DNA from: Bacillota bacterium
GTDB taxonomy: Bacteria; Bacillota; Clostridia; Acetivibrionales; DSM-1351
Reading direction: 5' to 3'
DNA: 16,277 nt
Assembly (NCBI GenBank): GCA_023426005.1
Contig: JAFABO010000073.1
Coordinates: 1 to 16,277 of the forward strand
Positions within the stretch are counted from its first letter, which is position 1, and each line of letters opens with the position of its first letter. Below the pieces are notes generated by a model, which saw only the letters and a program-made list of their open reading frames with translations, had not been told where the DNA came from and searched no databases. A program made the translations under genes and the position numbers. Positions 5,175 through 14,400 of this stretch are shown here, piece by piece.

Positions 5175-8126
5175 ATGAAGCAGAGTGTAAAGAAACTGTT
5201 GTCTGCAATTATGATTGCCTGTATTATGATTTCGTCTGCTATTTCTCCCGTAGTCGCATCCGATTATTTTGATACTAAAACGCACTGGGCCAAGGATAGA
5301 ATTGACAGATGGACAGGCCTTGGAATTTTTAACGGCTATGCTAATAAGTTTCGTCCCAATGACTATATAACAAGGGGCGAGCTTGCTGTTGTTATAAACA
5401 ATATAATGAAATACCAGGATAAAGCTGAGAATATCTTTAAAGACCTGGATCAGAAATTTTATACAGATGCGTTGTTAAAGGCAAATGATGCAGGAATTAT
5501 TAACGGAAGCAATAAAAAAATCCGTCCAAAGGATAATGCTACCCGTGAGGAAGCTGCTGCTATACTGGTAAATGCATTTTCAATAAAAGCAAACAAAGAA
5601 AATGACTATTTGAAATTCAGTGATTCTTCTCAAATTTCCAGTTGGGCTATATCCAGTGTTAATGCAATGGCCGGTAATGGCTATGTAAATGGGGATCAGA
5701 AAAAAAGGTTTAATCCCAAAGCAAATATTACCCGTGCCGAAATTGTTACCATACTTGATAATTGTATTAAAGAAATTTATTCCCAAGAAGGTACATATAG
5801 TGACAATATGGTTAACGGAAATATCATTATCAATAATTCCCACATTACGCTTAAAGATATGACTGTAAATGGAAATGTCATTATTTCTCAGGGAGCTGCC
5901 GGCGGAAATGTACGCCTTGAAAATGTGAAAATAAACGGAGATATTATTGTTAGAGGCGGAGCCAATGTATATATTGGCAATTCTTCAGTATCTGGCACAA
6001 TAACAATAAATAAAGCTGGCGGAAAAATAAGTTTAATAGCATCAGGAGCTACTACTATTGAAAAGATATTGCTTGATAGCGGAGCAACAATAGATTCAAA
6101 AGATTTAAAATCCGGAGAAGTAAAGTGTGTTGAAATATCTTCAAGTGTACCAAAGGGACACAGTGTCAATTTGTATGGATTATTCAAGCTTGTTATAAAC
6201 AATGCTAAAGATATGGAGATTAAAGCAACCGGTACAATAGAAAAGCTGCAGCTTAATCAAAAATGCATACTGCAAGGCGGGGCTTATATAAAAAGTATAT
6301 CGGTTGCTGAGGGTGCAGATTCGGTTATCAATGGAAAGAAAGTTCCTGAAAGCAATTCTGCTTCTTCAACGTCTTCCTCATCCCCCTCATCCTCCTCAAA
6401 TCAGCCTCCGGTCAAAAGGAGTTATATTGTCACATTTCAATCTAATGGCGGTACAGCGGTTCCGGCTGTGTCGGTGCTAAGCGGAGAAAAAATAACCTTG
6501 CCGCCAGCTCCTTCATACAGTGGATATATTTTTATGGGATGGTATACCGACGAAGCTCTGACAACGGAATTTATTCAGAACACACCTATTACTTCAAATA
6601 TTACTTTATATGCCAAATGGAGCGGATGGAACAAGCCGGTAACAGTGGATGAACGTTTTGAGGAAGGATATCCCAAGTTCGTGGTGACTTCCGATAAAAA
6701 AATAAAACTGATAGTAAAACTTAAGGAGGCAAGCACTGAAAATCCGGTAGATGTATTTATGCTTGTAAATCAGATGAATCCGCTCTTTGATGCTACATCA
6801 GAAGAAGTCATGCACGGTCATTGCGGCGCGGAAGATGGTCTGGTTGAGGTCGATGAGGCACCTTTTATTCAGATATGCGACACGAGTGAGTATGAGATAG
6901 CAACCCAGGTTACAGTAAAGGGTATTAATAACATTAAGATGTATTTTGTTCTAAAGGGATGCACAGGTATAATTTCTCAAGAACCTGTAATGATAGAATT
7001 CCTGTCTGCTGACGCTGTTCAGCAGGATAATACCGCTCCGGTTTTATACAGCAACGGTATATACATAAATAGTGAATGCAATAAAATAACCCTCTATTTT
7101 GATGAAGCTTTAAATACAGCTTTAATACCTGCGCCCGGTGCTTTCACAATAACTGATAATACAACAAGTCCGGGAGCTATAGCAATAACTACTGATGCAA
7201 CAACTCCCGGGGCAATAAGCATAACCGGAATCAGCTTAAAGAATATTGCCCCGGATAAGGGGACTGTGGAGCTCTCAGTTGACGGCATAAACGATTTTAA
7301 CAACGAGTTGGCAATAAGCTATAACAAACTGTATCAGGGAGACTCATTACAGGATAATGCTGCTGCGCCAAACGAGGTGGAAAGCTTTTCAAATATACCT
7401 GTAAAAGCTGTAAGCTATGGTATTTCATCAAATGACACAGCTGTGTCCAGCCAGGGTAAATACATTTATATAAAAATGAACTTTGCCTTATTGGACTACA
7501 ATTCCTTTGACTTTACCATAAACAAGGGGCCTGACCGGCAGAATCTGACACCTGTAAATACTGATTCGGAGGTTCTCAGAATCTGGAGCAATTCAGGAGA
7601 CTATCATAAAATCTATATTTGTTTGGATAATGCTCCTTCGCTTTCCGAAGGTGATAAATACTTTATTATGTTGACACCCGCGCCTAAAGAAGGGACAACG
7701 GCTACAAACTTTAGCGGAGACGGCGTTAATTCTAAAATAGCCATAGAAGTAACTCCGGGTGCTGCTCCGGAAGCCGCTATAACACCTGATTCCATAACTT
7801 ACAGCAGCAGTACGAATTCAATTAAAGTGAACCTTCCGCAGGTTAACAATTTGTACAGTGACGGAGGTATGTTCGGATGCTTGTTTACTTTGAATGCTGA
7901 TGGGGCCAGTTACACTTTAAGGGGGAAGGTCTTTAGTAATAATGGTCAAATAGTGATAAACCAGAAAAATGTACCGGTTGAATTAGCGAAGATTGACTGG
8001 TCTAAAGCTTCTCTTACCTATTCATCATCAATACATGACACCCTTGACAGCGATACCCAGATGACCTACAAGTCGGGTATGCCATTCGGTGGCTTTGAGA
8101 ATGTGCCTATAACTGTTGTGCCTTAA
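5175..8126 (+). CDS. SLH-anchored multidomain surface protein (beta-solenoid-like, B-repeat and SwmB-like domains)
   Basis: This is a 983-residue exported protein. It has a signal peptide (about 1-29, ending P-V-V-A-S) and three SLH domains (about 32-80, 87-135, 147-197; each with the R-P/N-P...I-T-R-x-E core) that bind secondary cell-wall polymer. Next is a glycine/asparagine-rich stretch of short beta turns (about 206-388, e.g. VNGNIIINNSHITL, INGDIIVRGGANVYIG) that looks like a right-handed solenoid or bactofilin-like fold. A Ser-rich linker (393-410) leads to an InlB-type B-repeat (416-482, with G-Y-x-F-x-G-W-Y and L-Y-A-K-W). An unassigned region (485-615), a SwmB-like domain (about 617-722, with YFDEALN and PAPGAFTI) and a C-terminal beta-rich region without recognised family complete it. 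GGAGGT lies six bases before the ATG. No enzyme motif is visible. As first gene of the operon it is likely the cell-wall anchor. Confidence 0.88.
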   Translation: MKQSVKKLLSAIMIACIMISSAISPVVASDYFDTKTHWAKDRIDRWTGLGIFNGYANKFRPNDYITRGELAVVINNIMKYQDKAENIFKDLDQKFYTDALLKANDAGIINGSNKKIRPKDNATREEAAAILVNAFSIKANKENDYLKFSDSSQISSWAISSVNAMAGNGYVNGDQKKRFNPKANITRAEIVTILDNCIKEIYSQEGTYSDNMVNGNIIINNSHITLKDMTVNGNVIISQGAAGGNVRLENVKINGDIIVRGGANVYIGNSSVSGTITINKAGGKISLIASGATTIEKILLDSGATIDSKDLKSGEVKCVEISSSVPKGHSVNLYGLFKLVINNAKDMEIKATGTIEKLQLNQKCILQGGAYIKSISVAEGADSVINGKKVPESNSASSTSSSSPSSSSNQPPVKRSYIVTFQSNGGTAVPAVSVLSGEKITLPPAPSYSGYIFMGWYTDEALTTEFIQNTPITSNITLYAKWSGWNKPVTVDERFEEGYPKFVVTSDKKIKLIVKLKEASTENPVDVFMLVNQMNPLFDATSEEVMHGHCGAEDGLVEVDEAPFIQICDTSEYEIATQVTVKGINNIKMYFVLKGCTGIISQEPVMIEFLSADAVQQDNTAPVLYSNGIYINSECNKITLYFDEALNTALIPAPGAFTITDNTTSPGAIAITTDATTPGAISITGISLKNIAPDKGTVELSVDGINDFNNELAISYNKLYQGDSLQDNAAAPNEVESFSNIPVKAVSYGISSNDTAVSSQGKYIYIKMNFALLDYNSFDFTINKGPDRQNLTPVNTDSEVLRIWSNSGDYHKIYICLDNAPSLSEGDKYFIMLTPAPKEGTTATNFSGDGVNSKIAIEVTPGAAPEAAITPDSITYSSSTNSIKVNLPQVNNLYSDGGMFGCLFTLNADGASYTLRGKVFSNNGQIVINQKNVPVELAKIDWSKASLTYSSSIHDTLDSDTQMTYKSGMPFGGFENVPITVVP
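7128..7235 (+). repeat. Three tandem 12-residue (36-bp) units with P-G-A-(F/I)-x-I-T core
   Basis: Residues 652-687 of the SLH protein read as three 12-residue units: PAPGAFTITDNT, TSPGAIAITTDA, TTPGAISITGIS. The Pro-Gly pairs lie exactly 12 residues apart (654, 666, 678). The first unit matches the normal SwmB strand, so the others look like added copies. The DNA has diverged at synonymous sites, so the expansion is not recent. A related TTPGAIS segment occurs in the next gene (10872-10895). Confidence 0.65.
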
Positions 8127-8177
8127 AAAATCAGGTTTTATGTTTGTTTAAAATTTGTATTTGTGGAGGAAAAGAGC

Positions 8178-11100
8178 GTGAAAAAGCTGTTATATAAAAA
8201 AAAGCTGGCGGTAATATTAAGTGTAGTTATGTTGTTTCAAACGGCTGCTGCAGGAAGTATTGTTATGGCCGAGGAAGCCGGCAGTTCGAATTCTTATCCT
8301 GTTAATGCAAAGGATAAAAACAATAACAATTACCAGAAGATAAAAACTGTTAGAGAAAAGCAGGGAAGTAAGATTTTAGAATCAATAAAGCTTGAGACAT
8401 ATAGCCCGAATAAATCCTCCAATATAAATACACTGTTTCCCAGATATAAACTGTATAACGATGGAAATATACCCATAAAGCTATCAAATGTAAAAATCAG
8501 ATATTACTATACAGTAAATGGAGAAAGTGAACAAAACTTTTTCTGTGATCTGTCGAATATAGGCAATGGCAATGTGAAAGGGAGATTTGTAAAAATTCCC
8601 GGCAGAACGGATGGAGTGGATTACTGCCTTGAAATAACCTTTAAGGCAGATGCGGGATTATTAAAGCAAAATGATGTTGTTGAGCTGCAATGCAGAATAG
8701 AAAAAAAGGATAAATCTGAATTTATTCAGACTGACGACTATTCATTCAGGAAATCCGGTGACACTTATGCAGATTATAACAGAGTAACGGGATACATTAA
8801 TGACAGGTTAGCTTATGGCGTAGAACCGATAGCCGCACCTCTGAATGTCAAAATTACAGAGTCAGCCAGGCAAATAACACTTGACTGGGATGAAGCAAGC
8901 AGCTGTACAGGTTATGAAGTTGAGGCAGACGGGGTACTGGTCAGAAATATTGCATCAAATACCTATACAAATTTAAACCTGATACCCGGAACCAGGCATA
9001 CATATAGGGTTAGACTAAGGAATGCCATTATAGCAGGTCCCTGGAGTAATTATGTTACTGGAATAGTACCAATAAGCGATAAGTTTAATCTGCTTCAAAC
9101 TGCATCTGAAAGTGCCATCTCTATTTCATGGGACAAAATTGAAGGTGCCAGGCAATATTTTATAGAGGTTGACGGTAATAGAATTGACAACGGACAACAG
9201 ACATCATATAAAATAGACGGTCTTGAGCCAGGTACCATGAGAGCCATTAGAATCCAGGCAAAGGGAGCTGCTCTTCTTGGAGAATGGTCAGAGGTGTATG
9301 AAATATGGACATTGCCTGAAGCACCTGAGGCTATATCAACAACATCTACAAAATCAACTATAACTTTAAATTGGGAGCCTGTGAAGGGAGCGTCGGGTTA
9401 TGATGTCGAGGTTTACGGTTCACCTGAGGATAACTTGGATAGTACTACATACACTCAGTATGACTTACAGTCAAACTCACAGAGGACATATCGCGTAAGA
9501 GCTAAAAATTCAAGCGGGGCAGGACAGTGGAGTGAACCGGTTGCCCAATCGACATTGCCTGATTCGGCTCTAAACATGCAGATTCAAGGATGGGATGACA
9601 GATTAAAGGTTACATGGGATGCGCAGGCAGGTGCTGACTCGTATGAATTGGAGATAGATGGCTCACAGGTAATTGAACTGGATAAAAATGAATATCTTCA
9701 TTCAAACCTGAAGCCAAATAGTACCCATACTTATAGAGCCCACCCCAAGAATAATATTGGAACAGGTGAATGGAGTGAGTTAATAACGGGAGTTACATTG
9801 CCTTCTATACCGGATAACCTCGCAGTATCAACAGTTTCAGGCAGTGCTATATCATTGAGGTGGGACAGTGTTGAGGGAGCTTCAGGTTATGACATTGAAG
9901 TGGATGGGACTGTGACCTATAACGATGATAAAACGGAATTTCTGCATGACAGCCTTGGCAGAAATGAAGAACATACATATAGAGTTAGGGCTAGAAATGG
10001 AGATGTTGCAGGTGAATGGACAGGAGAATTAAAGAAATCAACATTGCTTGCGGCACCAGCAAACTTAAAGGTTACAGTGAGTGGAAATGAAGTGAGCACT
10101 GAGTGGGATATGGTAGTTGGTGCTGATGGGTATGGCCTTGAAACAGACGGCACCGAAATTAAACTGGATGCAAATACGGAATATACGCAGACTGTACTTG
10201 ATTTCGGTATCAAGCACACCTACAGAGTCAGGGCATATAAAGGCAGTGAAGCCGGAGAATGGAGCGATACCACTATTAAAACAACAAAGCTTGGAAAACC
10301 CGCAAAATTGGAAGTGACAACCTCCAGCAGCATATCAATAGATATAGGGTGGGGTGAAGTTGATGGTGCGGCAGGCTATGATGTAATGGTGGACGGAAAA
10401 ATCATTGATAATATAGCCGCAAATACGTACAGCCATACAGACCTTTCCCCCAATACCATGCACACTTATATGGTCAGGGCAAAGGATGATGAAAATATAG
10501 GCGAATGGACTGATAAAATATCTGCATTTACCAATGTGGCAGTTCCGGCAGGAATAGCAGCCGTATCAAAGAGTAATTCTATAATAATTACCTGGGATGA
10601 GGTTGATGGAGCTCAAAGCTATGAAATAATGGCAGACGGCAAGGTTGTGAGCACTGATGCAAAGACATTATATGAGCATACTGAACTTTTGCCGAACACC
10701 CAGCATGGTTACTGTGTTAGAGCAAAAAATGCAAATGGTGTGAGTGATTGGAGTGCAGATCTGATTCAAACAACAGGCCCGGATGCACCTGTCAATTTTA
10801 AAGCGGACATGACAATTAATGAGGCAATATTGACATGGCAAACAACAGCTCTTTGGACCCTCAGCTCAGAAACTACCACTCCCGGAGCCATCAGCTTTGA
10901 AATAGAGGCCGACGGAGAAATTATCGGTAATATAACGGAATTAACATATAAAATTACGGGACTTGGACCCAACTCAGTACATGAATACAGAGTAAGATCC
11001 GTAAGCAAAGACGGAGTTTGCAGTGAATGGACCCAGCTTATCACAGTCAACACCAAGGAAGAACTGGTTATAAATGTGGACAAGGACACAGGCTTTAATT

Positions 11101-11372
11101 TCGTTATAGCAGTGCCCAAAAAGGATGTAAGCAGTTATGACATAGTTGTTAAATATAATACTGAGGATCTTGAGGTAATTGATTTATACGCAGTTACCCA
11201 AGGACTGGAATTGGAGACTGGAAAAATTGACGGAACAAGCATAACCATAAAGGAATTTGCCGGCGGGAAGATTGTATATGGCGTAGAGGATGCGGATAAG
11301 GGAGAAATAGTTATAATCAGATTTCTGTCCAAAAGCAATAAAGAGACAACCATGTCGTATACGGTTGAATAA
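8178..11372 (+). CDS. Secreted CBM3 protein with nine fibronectin type III domains and a cohesin-like C-terminus
   Basis: This encodes 1064 residues. The signal peptide is 1-31 (ends I-V-M-A before E-E). A family 3 carbohydrate-binding module follows at about 64-216, recognisable from LSNVKIRYYYTVNG, F-C-D, VKGRFVKI, D-D-Y-S-F and the terminal Y-G-V-E-P. FN3 domains lie at about 218-299, 300-380, 381-462, 462-542, 543-623, 624-704, 705-786, 787-868 and 868-960. Most have the family-specific 'W-x-x-V-x-G-A-x-x-Y-(E/D)-(I/V)-E-x-D-G' and 'T-Y-R-V-R-A' strands. The ninth carries about 11 extra residues with T-T-T-P-G-A-I-S. The last about 104 residues form a domain shared with the next gene's product. 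The GTG at 8178 was chosen because GGAGGA (8165-8170) lies seven bases before it; a GTG at 8163 overlaps that site. There is no glycoside hydrolase, dockerin, SLH or LPXTG. It probably acts as an extended binding stalk. Confidence 0.88.
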   Translation: MKKLLYKKKLAVILSVVMLFQTAAAGSIVMAEEAGSSNSYPVNAKDKNNNNYQKIKTVREKQGSKILESIKLETYSPNKSSNINTLFPRYKLYNDGNIPIKLSNVKIRYYYTVNGESEQNFFCDLSNIGNGNVKGRFVKIPGRTDGVDYCLEITFKADAGLLKQNDVVELQCRIEKKDKSEFIQTDDYSFRKSGDTYADYNRVTGYINDRLAYGVEPIAAPLNVKITESARQITLDWDEASSCTGYEVEADGVLVRNIASNTYTNLNLIPGTRHTYRVRLRNAIIAGPWSNYVTGIVPISDKFNLLQTASESAISISWDKIEGARQYFIEVDGNRIDNGQQTSYKIDGLEPGTMRAIRIQAKGAALLGEWSEVYEIWTLPEAPEAISTTSTKSTITLNWEPVKGASGYDVEVYGSPEDNLDSTTYTQYDLQSNSQRTYRVRAKNSSGAGQWSEPVAQSTLPDSALNMQIQGWDDRLKVTWDAQAGADSYELEIDGSQVIELDKNEYLHSNLKPNSTHTYRAHPKNNIGTGEWSELITGVTLPSIPDNLAVSTVSGSAISLRWDSVEGASGYDIEVDGTVTYNDDKTEFLHDSLGRNEEHTYRVRARNGDVAGEWTGELKKSTLLAAPANLKVTVSGNEVSTEWDMVVGADGYGLETDGTEIKLDANTEYTQTVLDFGIKHTYRVRAYKGSEAGEWSDTTIKTTKLGKPAKLEVTTSSSISIDIGWGEVDGAAGYDVMVDGKIIDNIAANTYSHTDLSPNTMHTYMVRAKDDENIGEWTDKISAFTNVAVPAGIAAVSKSNSIIITWDEVDGAQSYEIMADGKVVSTDAKTLYEHTELLPNTQHGYCVRAKNANGVSDWSADLIQTTGPDAPVNFKADMTINEAILTWQTTALWTLSSETTTPGAISFEIEADGEIIGNITELTYKITGLGPNSVHEYRVRSVSKDGVCSEWTQLITVNTKEELVINVDKDTGFNFVIAVPKKDVSSYDIVVKYNTEDLEVIDLYAVTQGLELETGKIDGTSITIKEFAGGKIVYGVEDADKGEIVIIRFLSKSNKETTMSYTVE

Positions 11373-11423
11373 ATGGGAGTATCAATACAAATTAACTTTA
11401 ATTTAAAGTAAGGGTGTTTGAAT

Positions 11424-14400
11424 ATGATAAAACGGGCAAGCAGAGTTATTGCATTTATTTTAATATTAATAATTTCCATACCTGTATCATTTGGAACTCA
11501 AGAAGATGGACATTTTTTTAAAGGCGGGCAGGAGGTAAAGGCGGCAGCACAAAGCTGTTATTATGATAAGTATACTGTGAAGACCCAGTATGAGCATGAA
11601 GTATATGAGCATAAGAATGCCTTTTATTTTGGCTTTGAGGTGGATTGTACTGAATTATCTCCGGCATATGATGAGCCGGAGGTACCGGGTTATATGTCTC
11701 AAGAAGTTGATCCAGATACAGGAATAGTAAAGTTAAGTAATTATGCTACATTATGTTTGGGTAAACATGATACTTATGGAGCTGTAATCTTACCGAAAAA
11801 TTCTCGAAGCTATTACGTTATAGAGTATGTAAGAACAGGTAGTATTTCCTGGAGCAGAAAAAGGTATACATTTGAAAGCGGAATCTACCACGGTTCAAAA
11901 GGTAATTATCTTGGACTAAAATGGCTGGATACAACTGAAGATACGGCAAACGTCTGGGATAAAGGCTGCTTATCTATGTCGGAGTTCTATGTCCCAACAG
12001 GTAAGACAAGACAAACTACAAGTATGCTTATAGAATCCAATTTTATTGCACCCGATGGTATTTACCCTAACAATGGTATACACACGGACGGTTATTGGTA
12101 TGTTAAAAGATCAATAAATTCACCTGCTGCAAATGAAATATTATCTAAAATGAAAGGTTGTACACCATCTATTACAGTTGCAGATCCACAGGGAGATCCC
12201 CTGACCTGCAAATATTACATAGATTTAGTTGAGAAAGAGCAAAAAACTATCTCCAACACAGCTACCCCCCAGCTTGTGAATTTTAGTGCTTTAGATATAA
12301 GTACTTTATCAGATGGCAATCATACTTTAAAATTCGAAGTAAGTGACGGTAGTGCCAGTCCAATGACCATGTCAGTTAATGTTATAGTGGACAACTCGCT
12401 GCCGGTTATAGGAGGTATAAACATAACCGCTGAAGCTACAAGTATGAGTATTTCGGGTTCTGCCACAGATACAGTATCGGATGCCGCTTCAATACAATAT
12501 AGGTATACAGTCGGAAGTACTGTATCCAATTGGGTTAGCAATACGCCTTATACAATTGGCTCATTAACCCCTAATACCGTATATTACGTGGAATGTGAAG
12601 CAAGAGATAATGCGGGGAATATTTCAAGTATGGGAAAAACTATAAGGACAAAAGCTCAGACTCCGCAAATCAATTTTAGTAACAATAAAGAAAACTCATT
12701 GGATTTATCAATAAATGACTCCAATCCTGCTGCAACACAGTATCAGGTCATGGCAGGTTCAAGATATGTAAATGCTTCCGGGATTTTAACATCATCACCG
12801 GAGTGGATTACGGTGCCCGGCAAAAAGATAACTGTAACAGGATTGACAGCAAATAATCAATACAACTTTACAATTAAAGCAAAAAATGACGAAGGAATCG
12901 AGACCGCTGCAACACAAAAAACTGGGACAACCCTTGCGCTCCCTCCCAAAATTAATATTGAAAAGAAATGGATAACATATATCACACTTACATGGGATGC
13001 CGTAAACGGTGCAACCGGCTATGAAATAGAAGCTGACGGAAAGATTTCAAGTAGTGGTACGGCAACAACATATACCCAGAATGAGCTGCAGGCCGAAACC
13101 TTACATACATACAGGGTCAGGGTCATAAACGCGGGAGGAACAGGGCTCTGGAGCGATATAGTACAGGCGGCTACCTACCCCAATCCGCCTGAAATGCCTG
13201 TGATAACAGAAACATATACAACACAGTCCGCAATAACAATTAACTGGGATGCGGTAGACAAGGCAACCGGCTATGAAATAGAGGCCGACGGAAAAACAAT
13301 AAATACAGGTATAAGCACCACGTACACAGACGAAGGATTGAATCCTGATTCTATACATAAATACCGTATAAGGGCAATAAATGACGGAGGAAGCAGTGAA
13401 TGGAGTGAATTTAAAGAAATAAGCACACTTCCGGACCCTCCTGAAATACCTGAAGACCTGGTCGGAAAGCCCGCAATGAAGAATATAACCCTGATATGGA
13501 AGGCTGCAGAAAGAGCCGAAGGCTATGAGCTGGAAGTTGACGGCAGAATAATTCAAATTGAAACAAATACCTATATTCATGAAGAGTTATCAACCAACAC
13601 AACCCATAAATACAGAATAAGGGCATATAACAAAGGCGGTAAAAGTCAATGGAGTGAGCCTGTTATAGTAACAACCTGGCCTGACATACCCTCTGCTCCT
13701 ACAAATATTATGGCAACGGCGGAACAGAACTCCATAACCTTGACCTGGTACAGTTCACCTTATGCGGAAAGCTATGATGTACAGACAGATGAAAAAGACA
13801 TAGTGAACATAAAGGGAATGTCATACACAAATGAAAGCCTGAATCCCGGAACTGAACACTCATATAGGATAAGAGCTGCTAATATAAGCGGAAGCGGTCA
13901 GTGGAGCAATTCTATAGAAATTACAACATTGCCGCTGGAAGAGAGCAGTTCCACAACAGGGGCTGCCATTATAGCAAATCTGGCAGCAGTGGTCACAAAC
14001 AAAACAGTAACAATTGCATGGCAGGCTGTGGAAGCAAATGCACAATATGACATAGAGGTAGATGGGGCAGTTATAGACAACGGAAAAGATACCGTATACA
14101 ACCATACCGGACTTAAGGCCGAGACATTTCACACCTACAGAGTCAGAACAAAGAATGTAAATGGAAACGGACAGTGGTGTGCTGTGCTTGCACTGTCAAC
14201 CCTACCGGATTTACCGGGTGCACCTTCGAATGTAAATGTAACGGTAACTGATACCCAGGTACAGCTTACATGGACAAAAGAAGAAGGCGTAAGCTATGAA
14301 GTGGAGGCAGATGGAGAGTCGATAAATGTAGGACAGGTATCAAGCTACACAGATGAAAATCTTGCTCCGGGAACTTCACATACATACAGAGTCAGAGGCA

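Noticed and set aside
8163..8177. Upstream GTG start for the CBM3-FN3 gene
   Set aside because: The GTG overlaps the GGAGGA ribosome binding site that serves the GTG at 8178; the added residues would put Glu-Glu ahead of the signal peptide.
8127..11423. Identical 51-base gaps before the second and third surface genes
   Set aside because: The two gap sequences show no similarity on comparison, so the equal length looks like coincidence.
13101..13580. Long minus-strand frames opposite the FN3 genes (also near 9917-10219 and 13860-14132)
   Set aside because: They lack ribosome binding sites and mirror the codon pattern of the plus-strand FN3 repeats.
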